The translations under genes were made by a program, and so were the position numbers. From CAMDMI01 sp044379485 (lineage in GTDB: Bacteria > Bacteroidota > Bacteroidia > Cytophagales > Flexibacteraceae), in NCBI GenBank assembly GCA_044379485.1, contig JBIPOE010000005.1, positions 41,824 through 105,823 of the forward strand: a DNA stretch of 64,000 bases, given 5' to 3'. Positions within the stretch are counted from its first letter, which is position 1. Every line of letters begins with the position of its first letter. Under the pieces are notes generated by a model, which had not been told where the DNA came from, made no database searches, and saw only the letters and a program-made list of their open reading frames with translations. Of this stretch, positions 17,028 to 27,209 are shown piece by piece.

Positions 17028-19925
17028 ATGACATTTAACTGGCTGAATACTAAGAGGTTTACAACCAATTCATCCAGGATGAATGTTTTCAGCAATTTCA
17101 AGTTGATAGGAATTGGCTTTCAAAATCCTGAAAAGAAGAATCTATCGGTTAGGCCTTTCATTTGGAATAAGACCTTATTTTTTTTTCCGATTTGTTTTCT
17201 TTTTGCCTTTTTCCTCAATTCTTGTTCTCAGGAAAAAAATACGTGGTCTTCATTAGCCTGGCATAATACCTTAGCCAGATATAATGGATATTTTATTGCA
17301 AGGGAGAAAATGAAAGAATTTGAGGCAGACCAACTTGCTGCCTATAAAGACAATTACAATAAGGTTCTTGATATTTACCCATTTCCTCCTCTTGGATCAG
17401 CCGCTGCAGCCAATGCAGCCATGGAAGAGATAATTAAAAAGGCTTCTATCCCACTTCAACGACATAAGAACTCAAGGTGGATTGATGATTGTTACCAATT
17501 GGTAGGTAAGGCGAGGTTTTATAAAGAAGACTGGGAAAACGCAACCCAAACCTTCAAGTATATCAATACAAAATTTAAGGATGTTGACTCAAAACACAAG
17601 GCAGTTATTTGGTTGTTAATCACTTACGCCAGAATGGGCGATTATTCTAATGCCAAATCTGTAATTGCCTACCTTAAAAAAGAAACACTAAGCAAAGACA
17701 ACCTGATGGAAGGTGCATTGGCATTTTCTTATTACTATCAAAAAAGAAAAGATTACCAAAAAGTAGCTGATTACTTAAGCATGGGCGTAGCTCTTATGCC
17801 AAGAAGTCGAAGAAAAGGAAGGCTTAGCCATGCACTTGGTCAACTCCAGCAAAAATTCAAAAAAGATGACGATGCATATCTTTCATACAAAGAGGTTTTG
17901 CGTTGTAAACCGAGCTTCGAACTTGAGTTTTTTACAAAATTAAATATGGCTCAGGTGGTTGCCATAACCAATGAAAAGCAGCTAAAAAAGATTCGTAAAA
18001 ACTTTAAACGAATGACCACCGATCTGAAATATGAAGAGTACTTAGACAAGGTTTATTATGAAATGGGCTGCTTTGAAGTGAAGCAAAACAATATGCCAAA
18101 GGGCCTGGAATTTCTAAAAACGAGTGTAAAAAAAAGCAAGGGCGGAAGTCAGAAATCATATTCATACCTAAAGTTGGCTGAACTGCATTATTCGCCTCTT
18201 AGAAGTTATGTTTGGGCAAAGAATTATTATGATTCTACCATGCTTGGCTTTGACACAGCCGACGACAATTATAAATTCGTTGCCAGGCGTCAAAAGATCT
18301 TAACAGAATTTGTAACTCATTATCTGGTTGTTGAAAGAGAAGATAGTCTTCAAAAACTAGCCGCTTTGGATTCCAATCAACTTTTTGTATTGATTGATAA
18401 GAAAATAGCAGAAGAGAAGGAAAAAGCTGATAAAGCTGAAAAGGCAGCAAAAAAAGCAGCAAAAGATCTGGCTTCTGGAAGTTCCGGGTCAGATTTTGGA
18501 GGCAACTCAGCATTCGATAATATGCAAGGTGGACCAACTGGCGGTTCCAATCCTGGTGCATCAGGAGGGGCTTGGTATTTCGCCAATCTTGCCGCTGTCA
18601 ATGCGGGTAGAAGTGATTTTAAAAGAAAATGGGGCAATAGAAAACTAGAGGATAATTGGCGAAGAAGTACAAAAGAGGCTGAACTTTCTGATGATACCCC
18701 TTCGGATGGGTCCGATAGCAGCAAAACAAAAAAGCCGGATGATTTGGCTGCAAAATCAGACAATACAAAAGGCTCAGATCCTGAAAAAAAGGAAAACTCC
18801 GAACCCAAAGAAAATGTAAAGCTTTCCCAAAGTCAATTGCGAGCACCTTTCTTGAAGGATATTCCATTTACTCCAGATCAAATTAAGGCATCGAATGAGA
18901 AACTTCAGGTAGCACTTTTCGAAATGGGTAAAATTTATGACCAAAAACTGGAAGAACCTGAATTGGCCATAGTCGCACTTGAAAGAGATGTAAATGATTT
19001 TCCTAAATTTGAAAAAGTACCCGAAGCCCTATATAATTTATGTCTTATTTATAGAAAGTTAGGGCGGCAGACTGATTTTGACCGTTGCAAGGATAATCTT
19101 TTGAAAAATCATTCAGAAACTGTTTTTGCGAAACTGATCGTAAACCCAAATTTTTTACAAGAAAACAAACAGAGGAACGAAATCATAGCCGGGCTATATA
19201 AAAATGTGTATAATCAATATAAATCCAATCAATATATAGAAGCGAGCAATGGCATTTCAAGCATCAGAACTCAATATCCAAAATCAGATTTTGAAGATAA
19301 ATTGGCCATTTTAAATGCATTGATTACCGCAAAAACCGTAGATATTGGGACATATAAAGCTGCACTAAAACAATTTATGGAAGATTATCCAAAATCCAAT
19401 CTTCAGGAATTTGCCCAAATGTGCCTTAAAAATGCCGAAAAGGCCTCAGGTGCTGGAAAAGAGACAATACCGGCTTTATCCTCAGATTCAACATCATCCA
19501 AACCAGCAAAACCATCATTTAATGAAGATCTGAATAAACGCCAGTATTTCCTTGCAATTATTCCGAGTCTTAACATTCCTGAGGCACAATTAACAGCTGC
19601 CTTTTCAGACTTTAATTTGAAATTTTATCCAGGCGATGGACTAAATGTCACATCCTTACCCTTAAATGATGGCAAACATGTAATGATCAAGATTCAGGAG
19701 CTGCCATCTAAAATACAAGGCATGTATTATTTGAAAAAGGTGCAGGAATCTGGTCCATTTAAAAAAGACTTTAAAAATCTGAAACCCGTTTTTGTTTTGG
19801 CAACCCAGGAAAACCTCCAATTGCTATACAGCACAAAAGCTGTTAGTGATTATGTCGTCTTTTATACCAAAAACTATAATCTCAATAAAGAACTGGACGA
19901 CGATATTCCAGCTTTTGGAAAGTAG
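17028..19925 (+). CDS. porW: Type IX secretion / gliding lipoprotein PorW (SprE)
   Basis: A large TPR lipoprotein of about 965 aa. The lipobox FLNSC follows a hydrophobic run, with a rather long N-region; ATGs at 17028 and 17079 are both possible starts and the frame is open from a TTG at 16995. After the lipobox, SSLAWHNTLARYNGYFIARE and YNKVLDIYPF match the N-terminus of SprE/PorW. TPR-like helices follow, with a low-complexity Ser/Asp/Lys linker in the middle (about residues 480-620), then more TPRs. PorW links the outer-membrane translocon to the periplasmic ring and motor in type IX secretion. The two sorting-domain proteins in this window would be its kind of cargo. Confidence 0.78.
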   Translation: MTFNWLNTKRFTTNSSRMNVFSNFKLIGIGFQNPEKKNLSVRPFIWNKTLFFFPICFLFAFFLNSCSQEKNTWSSLAWHNTLARYNGYFIAREKMKEFEADQLAAYKDNYNKVLDIYPFPPLGSAAAANAAMEEIIKKASIPLQRHKNSRWIDDCYQLVGKARFYKEDWENATQTFKYINTKFKDVDSKHKAVIWLLITYARMGDYSNAKSVIAYLKKETLSKDNLMEGALAFSYYYQKRKDYQKVADYLSMGVALMPRSRRKGRLSHALGQLQQKFKKDDDAYLSYKEVLRCKPSFELEFFTKLNMAQVVAITNEKQLKKIRKNFKRMTTDLKYEEYLDKVYYEMGCFEVKQNNMPKGLEFLKTSVKKSKGGSQKSYSYLKLAELHYSPLRSYVWAKNYYDSTMLGFDTADDNYKFVARRQKILTEFVTHYLVVEREDSLQKLAALDSNQLFVLIDKKIAEEKEKADKAEKAAKKAAKDLASGSSGSDFGGNSAFDNMQGGPTGGSNPGASGGAWYFANLAAVNAGRSDFKRKWGNRKLEDNWRRSTKEAELSDDTPSDGSDSSKTKKPDDLAAKSDNTKGSDPEKKENSEPKENVKLSQSQLRAPFLKDIPFTPDQIKASNEKLQVALFEMGKIYDQKLEEPELAIVALERDVNDFPKFEKVPEALYNLCLIYRKLGRQTDFDRCKDNLLKNHSETVFAKLIVNPNFLQENKQRNEIIAGLYKNVYNQYKSNQYIEASNGISSIRTQYPKSDFEDKLAILNALITAKTVDIGTYKAALKQFMEDYPKSNLQEFAQMCLKNAEKASGAGKETIPALSSDSTSSKPAKPSFNEDLNKRQYFLAIIPSLNIPEAQLTAAFSDFNLKFYPGDGLNVTSLPLNDGKHVMIKIQELPSKIQGMYYLKKVQESGPFKKDFKNLKPVFVLATQENLQLLYSTKAVSDYVVFYTKNYNLNKELDDDIPAFGK

Positions 19926-19973
19926 AATCGATCCTGAATTTATCCTTTCTAAAAGGAAGAGTCCCAATTAAAC

Positions 19974-20003
19974 AAAAAAAAAGCGACTCCTTTGGAGTCG
20001 CTT
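19974..20003 (-). terminator. Intrinsic terminator of the Hc1 gene
   Basis: On the minus strand, AAGCGACTCC (20003-19994) pairs with GGAGTCGCTT (19990-19981) around AAA and runs into a poly-T tract. A perfect 10-bp stem just downstream of the small gene's stop. Confidence 0.9.
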
Positions 20004-20025
20004 GGTAAGCCGGAATCTGAAAGAA

Positions 20026-20205
20026 CTACTTCTCGTCGTTTTTCATATTTTGCACCTGAAGACGGATCTCCTGGGACAAAACTTTCAAGTCCTGCAAGCC
20101 TTTTCGCACTCTCGTACCAGCGGCTTGGTTTTTCTTGTTGTAAAACTTGTCGAAGTCGCCTTCAAGAGACTCTACTAGATTTTTGATTTCGTCGTATCTG
20201 TTCAT
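20026..20205 (-). CDS. Hc1-type histone H1-like small protein
   Basis: A 59-aa protein. It begins MNRYDEIKNLVESLEGDF and contains DKFYNKKNQAAGTRVRKG and LQDLKVLSQEIR, which match the short Bacteroidota proteins of the histone H1-like Hc1 family. A strong terminator follows the stop. Members are small, charged, helical and thought to bind nucleic acid or compact DNA; no function specific to this copy can be shown. It is about 100 bp downstream of the oxoamine synthase and could be co-transcribed with it, though a poly-T tract separates them. Confidence 0.88.
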   Translation of the reverse strand: MNRYDEIKNLVESLEGDFDKFYNKKNQAAGTRVRKGLQDLKVLSQEIRLQVQNMKNDEK

Positions 20206-20304
20206 AGACTTTGTTTTTGGGGTAAACCTTGGCTTAGATGGTGGAACTTATTTTTTGCAAGCTTTCCACTATTTTTTATTCTTTCCAAAAAAAATAAAAA
20301 AAAA

Positions 20305-21546
20305 TTATGCTGCCACGTACTCAGAAGAGACGTATTCGTTGTTTTTTAGCTTTACATAGATCTCTTCCAGAGCCTTCACTGTAATCTCTATATCTGCTTC
20401 GGTATGCAATGCGGTTGGGATAAGTCTCAGTATGATAAGGCCTTTAGGAATTACCGGATAGCAAACAGGCGAACAAAACAGGCTATAATTTTCTCTTAAA
20501 TCAATTGCAAGCTTGGCAACCTGATTTTCATCACATTGTAAAATAACAGGAGTAACAGGAGAGCTTGTAGTACCTATGTTGAAGCCCTTTTGCCTTAATC
20601 TGCTTTGAAGTTTATTGCAAATCTCCCAAAGCCGGTCCTTCAATTGCGGCTGAGTGCGCAGCAACTCCAACCTTTTTAGCGCACCGATGACCAAAGGCAT
20701 AGGCAATGATTTTGCAAAAATCTGAGACCTCATATTGTATCTCAAAAAGTCAATTACTTGCTCATCGCTGGAAATAAATGCCCCGATGCTGGCCATACTT
20801 TTTGCAAATGTCGAAAAATAAATATCAATACCATCCTGGCAGCCTTGCGCCTCTCCTGTACCTGCTCCGGTTTTACCCATGGTTCCAAATCCATGTGCAT
20901 CATCCACAAGAAGTCTGAAATTGAAATCCTTTTTTAAATCAACTATTTCTTTAAGATTTCCCTGGTTTCCAGACATGCCAAAAACACCTTCGGTAATAAC
21001 CAAAATGGCACCATTGGTTTCTTCAGCCAGGACTGTTGCTCGCTTAAGTTGCTTTTGTAAACTGTCCATATCATTATGAACATATACAAATCGTTTTCCG
21101 AGGTGCATACGTAGTCCATCCATGATACAGGCATGGCATTCAGCATCATAAACAACTACATCATGGCGGTCAACCAATGAGTCAATCGCAGACATAATGC
21201 CTTGATATCCAAAATTTAAAAGATAAGTAGCCTCTTTTCCCATAAAATCAGAAAGCTCTGCTTCCAATTGCTCATGATGGTCAGAATTCCCAGACATCAT
21301 GCGAGCCCCCATAGGATAGCCCAATCCAAATTGAGCAGAAGCATCAGCGTCCACCTTGCGAACCTCAGGATGGTTGGCAAGACCTAAATAATTATTCAGG
21401 CTCCAGTTCAAAACCCTTTTACCTTTAAAATTCATATAAGGCCCTATTTCGCCTTCCAATTTTGGAAACGTCAGGTAACCATGGGCCATTTTTGAATGCT
21501 TGCCCAAAGGGCCCCTGTTTTGAAGTAATTTTTCGAAAAGATCCAC
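20305..21546 (-). CDS. Alpha-oxoamine synthase (serine palmitoyltransferase/KBL-like)
   Basis: 413-aa PLP enzyme of fold type I. Key features are the N-terminal LNWSLNNYLGLANHP, GARMMSGNSDHHEQLE, the ring-stacking His138 in DAECHAC, the PLP-ring Asp215 with His218 in VDDAHG, and the Schiff-base Lys249 in STFAKSMASIGAF. The family condenses an amino acid with an acyl-CoA. Candidates are serine palmitoyltransferase (sphingolipid base synthesis, common in Bacteroidota), KBL or BioF. The FAKSMASIGAF segment is nearest to serine palmitoyltransferase (FSKSLASIGGF), but the N-terminal half differs enough that a paralogue with another acyl or amino acid is possible. Its promoter is well defined and contains a palindrome. 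Confidence 0.75.
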   Translation of the reverse strand: MDLFEKLLQNRGPLGKHSKMAHGYLTFPKLEGEIGPYMNFKGKRVLNWSLNNYLGLANHPEVRKVDADASAQFGLGYPMGARMMSGNSDHHEQLEAELSDFMGKEATYLLNFGYQGIMSAIDSLVDRHDVVVYDAECHACIMDGLRMHLGKRFVYVHNDMDSLQKQLKRATVLAEETNGAILVITEGVFGMSGNQGNLKEIVDLKKDFNFRLLVDDAHGFGTMGKTGAGTGEAQGCQDGIDIYFSTFAKSMASIGAFISSDEQVIDFLRYNMRSQIFAKSLPMPLVIGALKRLELLRTQPQLKDRLWEICNKLQSRLRQKGFNIGTTSSPVTPVILQCDENQVAKLAIDLRENYSLFCSPVCYPVIPKGLIILRLIPTALHTEADIEITVKALEEIYVKLKNNEYVSSEYVAA

Positions 21547-21594
21547 TTATATAATTGGCTTTAATAAATCAGAAAATCTAACACAAAAGTGAGG

Positions 21595-21625
21595 CAAAAC
21601 TAAGCCAATTTTATTGGCTTTCAAA
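21595..21625 (-). promoter_or_regulatory. Promoter with palindromic operator for the oxoamine synthase
   Basis: On the minus strand, TTTG (21625-21622), a 19-nt spacer and TAGTTTTG (21602-21595) match the Bacteroidota -33/-7 consensus exactly. The spacer is almost filled by the perfect 17-bp palindrome AGCCAATTTTATTGGCT (21603-21619). A half-site, ATTGGCTTT on the plus strand, recurs at 21555-21563 in the predicted leader. This layout suits a repressor or a MerR-type spacer-binding activator. Confidence 0.7.
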
Positions 21626-21747
21626 GGCACCAAAATCTCTTCAACTTCAATAAATTAACTTTATTTGCAAATCATATTTAATAACTGGGTGAAGAAAAAA
21701 TTAATAAAATTTTTCATTTCTAAATCTCAAAAAAGCCAAATAATATT

Positions 21748-23247
<1,500 letters not shown>

Positions 23248-23283
23248 ATTTATTTACTTTGGCACAAATTTTGAATTTCGGAC

Positions 23284-23709
23284 ATGTGTAGAATAAATGT
23301 AACTATTATTTTTCTACTGATTTTCAGTCACTTATCCTTTGCTGGTCAGGATAAAAAACCAAAAACAGGAAAAACCCCTTTCAATTCCTTTTCAGAAAAT
23401 AAACAATGGGAAATCAGGCTAAAAGAAAAGTTGCGTTCTGGTCAGGAGGTAAGAATGGTTAGCCCGATATCAGGTATAAATTATTCAGGTGAAAAAATTG
23501 AATTTTCATGGGAAAATTGCCCTTCAGGAAAAATCTTTCTGGGTATTTTATCAAATGAAAATAAAGAAATACTTTACAAAGAAGTAAGCGGCACTAAATC
23601 TACCTTACTCACAAAGAAAATCAATTTAAAGCCAGGACTATATTACTGGGTTTTAGAAACAGAAGAGGATGTGTTGACTACAGGAAAGTTCTTTTTTAAG
23701 AAGAATTAA
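23284..23709 (+). CDS. Hypothetical secreted protein
   Basis: 141 aa, not recognised. A signal peptide is clear (INVTIIFLLIFSHLSFAG). The mature part begins with a Lys-rich stretch. Beta-strand-like sequence follows (VSPISGINYSGEKIEFSW, LKPGLYYWVLETEEDVLTTGKFFF) that reads like one Ig-like or fibronectin-like sandwich. It starts 36 bp after the biotin carboxylase and ends 3 bp before the NuoK-like gene, so the three may share a transcript. Confidence 0.6.
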   Translation: MCRINVTIIFLLIFSHLSFAGQDKKPKTGKTPFNSFSENKQWEIRLKEKLRSGQEVRMVSPISGINYSGEKIEFSWENCPSGKIFLGILSNENKEILYKEVSGTKSTLLTKKINLKPGLYYWVLETEEDVLTTGKFFFKKN

Positions 23710-23712
23710 GCG

Positions 23713-24009
23713 ATGATTTCTATTCCCGTTATTCTCCTTTTAACAGGTATACTACTTTTTTTCATAGGCCTAATTCAGTGCGTTTCTTCTAAAACCTTTC
23801 TCCCTTTCCTTTTTGGAATTGAGATTATAATCAATGCTGCCAATTTGAACTTAATTTCTTTTTTAAACCTAAAACCAAATAGGTTGGATATTGAACCATT
23901 GATTTTATTTGTTGTAGGCTTTGCAGCCATTGAATCTGCTGTAGGCCTTTCAATTTTTGCCTGGGCAAACAAGCGTTTAAAATTATTAGGTTCAGCGCAA
24001 ATGGTTTAA
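23713..24009 (+). CDS. Stand-alone NuoK-like membrane protein
   Basis: 98 aa, the length of NuoK, with three predicted membrane helices. The family signature GIEIIINAANLNLISF holds Glu37 in helix 2, and FAAIESAVGLSIF holds Glu74 in helix 3, matching the two conserved proton-pathway glutamates (E36 and E72) of NuoK. The related antiporter subunit MrpC fits less well. No other complex I gene is nearby. It follows the secreted hypothetical by 3 bp. It may be a spare complex I subunit, part of an unlinked nuo set, or something adapted for another membrane complex. Confidence 0.75.
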   Translation: MISIPVILLLTGILLFFIGLIQCVSSKTFLPFLFGIEIIINAANLNLISFLNLKPNRLDIEPLILFVVGFAAIESAVGLSIFAWANKRLKLLGSAQMV

Positions 24010-24400
24010 TGGCCAGGCCATATTTTTTCCAATAAGGGCAATTCACCGTATTACTTTAGTTTTTTATTGTTAATCATGGATCAAAATTTGATTCAGTGAA
24101 ACTTCTTTTCCCTAATCCTGCCAAGGCTTAAAAATTCTCTTTTTATAAAATTGAATTCAAAATGGACATTCGGATTTATACTATTCCAATAAATACATAT
24201 CACTATTTCTTTTCTAAATCTTCACAAAACAAAAAATTCGTAAAATCTTATTTGGCATACCAATTCTTTAGCCGAACAAAATACTGAATTTGCCCAGTGT
24301 TACAGAATAACCATACATAATCGATGCGACAATGTTGCAAAAAGTTTTTTAAGCTGATTTCTTTCTAATCCTTTGTCTTTGTTCAATTTTAAATACATTA
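24010..24400 (+). other. 391-bp non-coding spacer
   Basis: AT-rich DNA with no convincing gene. A short ATGG/CCAT hairpin with T6 follows the NuoK stop (24009-24028) and may be a weak terminator. TGAATTTG near 24287 is one mismatch from a -7 box, without a good -33. The protease promoter probably lies here but cannot be fixed. Confidence 0.5.
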
Positions 24401-26404
24401 ATGAAAATCAGACTTTTACAAACCTTAGTTTTAGGACTTGGAATAGTTTCCTCAGTCTCGGCTCAAAGAAATTGTGGTGCAGTTGAGCATCTTAACAATT
24501 TACTCCAAAAATATCCTGAAATCCAGGTTCAAAGGCAACAAATAGAAAGCCATACAGATGATTTTATAAAAAATTACAGCCAAGATAAAGTTACTGGGGT
24601 TGTTTATACAATTCCAGTTGTTGTCCACGTTGTAGCAAGAACAACTGGTGAAAATATTAGCGACGCCCAGGTACAATCCCAAATCGATGTATTGAATGAA
24701 GATTTTCGATTATTAAATTCAGATAATGTTAACACGCCTGCCCTATTTTCAGGACTTAAGTCTGATGTAGAAATACAATTTTGTTTGGCTAAACGAGATC
24801 CCAATGGTGCCGTAACAACTGGTATAACCAGAACTACCACTACACGAACAAGTTTTGGAACCAATGATGCAGTCAAAAGTGCATCAACGGGTGGAAAAGC
24901 TCCTTGGAATACAGCAGCTTATCTTAACATTTGGGTTTGTAATATTGGTGGTGGCATTTTAGGTTATGCCCAGTTTCCAGGTGGTCCAGCCAGTACCGAT
25001 GGTGTTGTAATTGACTATAGATATTTTGGAAGAGGAGGTTCTGCAGTAGCACCATTCAACAAAGGTCGAACAGGAACTCACGAAGTTGGTCACTGGTTAA
25101 ATCTTAACCACATTTGGGGTGATGATGGAACATCTTGCTCAGGTACTGATAATGTTGCGGATACCCCAAATCAGGCAGATGAAAATTATGGCTGTCCAAA
25201 TTATCCGACCGCTTCATGCAGCAATACAAGTGATATGTATATGAATTACATGGATTACACAGATGATGCCTGTATGTTTATGTTTTCTGCAGGGCAAACA
25301 TCCAGAATGCGAGCATTATTTGCCTCCGGAGGAGCTAGAGCAAGTTTACTAGCTTCAACTGGCTGCCAAACTGGCACTGGAACCACCTGTGCAGTACCAG
25401 TTAGTTTAACATCATTCTCTGTTTTACAAACTAGTGCAAGTGTAAATTGGGGTGCCGTAAGTGGTGCTGTTTCTTACAATGTTCAATTATTAAATTCCGG
25501 AGGTACAGTTTTAAACACATTTAATACAACATCAACTACTTATCCATTTTCCGGACTGGTTTCGGGAACCACTTATTTTTATAGAGTTCAAACAGTTTGT
25601 GCTTCAGGCTCAAGTGCTTACAGTAGCAACGCAAGTTTTACCACACAATCTTCAGGTACTGTAGCATATTGTGCCTCAAAAGGTAATGGCCAGGCAGATG
25701 AGTGGATTGATAGAGTTTCCTTAAGCAATCTTACCAGAACTTCAGCATCAGATGCAGGATACATTTACTTCACCTCAACTTCTGCAAATGTTACAGCTGG
25801 AACTTCGTATTCTTTAGGATATAGTGCAGGTTTTAGATCGGGATATTCAGCCTCAGAATTTTGGAAAGTTTGGATTGACTGGAACAAAGATGGAGACTTT
25901 TTGGATGCTGGCGAGCAGGTTGTCAGTAGAAGCTCTACCTCTGCCAACAATTTAAGCACAACCTTCAGAGTGCCTACAACAGCAAGAAATGGTACAACAA
26001 GAATGCGGGTTTCAATGAAATGGAATTCAGCAAATACAAGTTGTGAAACGTTCAGTTATGGCGAAGTTGAAGATTACAATGTTGTTGTAAGTGGTGGAGC
26101 CGCCAAGCAAATTGAAAAATTTGTTGACAATGATGAAGATCTTTCTGCCTTGCAAGTTTTCCCTAATCCAGCTAACGATAAACTTCAGTTAGAATTACCA
26201 AATATAGCCTGGTTTGAAAATGCAACTTTATTAATGGTGGATATGCAAGGTAAAACCTGGAAGAATGAAATTTTAAGCTCTCCAAATAATGATCTGGAAA
26301 AGGCCGAATTGAAAGTAGATAATTTGCCAAACGGTCTTTATAACATAATTATTTTTTCAGAAAAGTCAAGAATATCAAAAAAGGTATTAATATTGCATCC
26401 TTGA
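24401..26404 (+). CDS. Secreted M43 (pappalysin-type) metalloprotease with sorting domain
   Basis: 667 aa. A signal peptide (MKIRLLQTLVLGLGIVSSVSAQ) leads into an M43 cytophagalysin-like catalytic domain. Zinc ligands and base are in HEVGHWLNLNH (His227, Glu228, His231, His237), and the Met-turn lies in DMYMNYMDYTDDACMFMF. A fibronectin type III domain (about 335-415) follows, then a GEVED domain (WIDWNKDGDFLDAGEQV ... YGEVEDYNVVV). The end is a type A type IX sorting domain (LQVFPNPANDKLQLEL ... LPNGLYNIIIFSEKSRISKKVLI). It is probably exported and anchored or released to digest proteins outside the cell, using the PorW-dependent system. Confidence 0.9.
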   Translation: MKIRLLQTLVLGLGIVSSVSAQRNCGAVEHLNNLLQKYPEIQVQRQQIESHTDDFIKNYSQDKVTGVVYTIPVVVHVVARTTGENISDAQVQSQIDVLNEDFRLLNSDNVNTPALFSGLKSDVEIQFCLAKRDPNGAVTTGITRTTTTRTSFGTNDAVKSASTGGKAPWNTAAYLNIWVCNIGGGILGYAQFPGGPASTDGVVIDYRYFGRGGSAVAPFNKGRTGTHEVGHWLNLNHIWGDDGTSCSGTDNVADTPNQADENYGCPNYPTASCSNTSDMYMNYMDYTDDACMFMFSAGQTSRMRALFASGGARASLLASTGCQTGTGTTCAVPVSLTSFSVLQTSASVNWGAVSGAVSYNVQLLNSGGTVLNTFNTTSTTYPFSGLVSGTTYFYRVQTVCASGSSAYSSNASFTTQSSGTVAYCASKGNGQADEWIDRVSLSNLTRTSASDAGYIYFTSTSANVTAGTSYSLGYSAGFRSGYSASEFWKVWIDWNKDGDFLDAGEQVVSRSSTSANNLSTTFRVPTTARNGTTRMRVSMKWNSANTSCETFSYGEVEDYNVVVSGGAAKQIEKFVDNDEDLSALQVFPNPANDKLQLELPNIAWFENATLLMVDMQGKTWKNEILSSPNNDLEKAELKVDNLPNGLYNIIIFSEKSRISKKVLILHP

Positions 26405-26441
26405 TCCTGACACCGGATCGACCAAAAAGCAATACATAGCT

Positions 26442-26477
26442 AAAACCAGCCTTTCACCAAGGGCTGGTTTTTTTTTG
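26442..26477 (+). terminator. Intrinsic terminator after the M43 protease
   Basis: AAACCAGCC (26443-26451) pairs with GGCTGGTTT (26462-26470) and runs into a T-tract. A further GATCC/GGATC inverted repeat lies just upstream, near 26403-26419. Confidence 0.88.
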
Positions 26478-26587
26478 AGGTTTCCTTTTATTTGAGAAAC
26501 TAAATCTTTGGAATTCCTTCTACCAAATTTCCTAAACAGTACTCTATAATTTATTATGCTTCTGGTCTTTTTCAATTTCTTTGTAGA

Positions 26588-27169
26588 ATGTTTCAATATC
26601 TGGCGGAACTAGACAAAACACTTTTACTAACCATAAACGGTTTTCATTTTCATTGGTTGGACCAAATCATGATATTTTGGTCAGAGAAACTGGTTTGGTT
26701 GCCTCTATATGCTTTCATATTGTTCCAGATCTGGAAACTTTTGGGCTTGAAACAAGGAATACTTTGCCTGATTTTCATTGCTTTAGGTGTAGCATTTTCA
26801 GATCAAATGGCCTCTGGATTTCTAAAGCCATTGGTTCAAAGGTTGCGACCTTGCCATGAATCGGATATTCAACATTTACTTTTTTTACCAAAAGGATGTG
26901 GTGGCTCCTTTGGTTTTGCCTCTTCTCACGCCTCAAACACTTCATTTATAGGTCTATTTTGCATTTTACTTTTCAAACCCAAAAAACTCATACTTTACCT
27001 AATTATCATTTGGATTTTACTAATGGCATGGAGCAGAATGTATCTTGCTGCACATTACCCTGGAGACATTATGGCGGGATGGCTTATTGGTTTTATCGGC
27101 GCCATTATGATGTACAAATCCTTTTTATGGTCTAAGGATCGGTTTTCTTTTTTTAAAATTAACCATTAA
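26588..27169 (+). CDS. PAP2-family membrane phosphatase
   Basis: 193 aa with about five membrane helices. The three phosphatase motifs are present: KPLVQRLRP, SSHASNTS (in place of PSGH) and SRMYLAAHYPGD. PAP2 enzymes in this position are usually undecaprenyl-diphosphate or lipid phosphate phosphatases acting on the outer face of the inner membrane; the exact substrate cannot be told. It starts a run of same-strand membrane genes (27210, 27993, 29274). Confidence 0.88.
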   Translation: MFQYLAELDKTLLLTINGFHFHWLDQIMIFWSEKLVWLPLYAFILFQIWKLLGLKQGILCLIFIALGVAFSDQMASGFLKPLVQRLRPCHESDIQHLLFLPKGCGGSFGFASSHASNTSFIGLFCILLFKPKKLILYLIIIWILLMAWSRMYLAAHYPGDIMAGWLIGFIGAIMMYKSFLWSKDRFSFFKINH

Positions 27170-27209
27170 CCAAGTCAAAACACTTAATTTGTCGTAAGGC
27201 CCAAAACCA

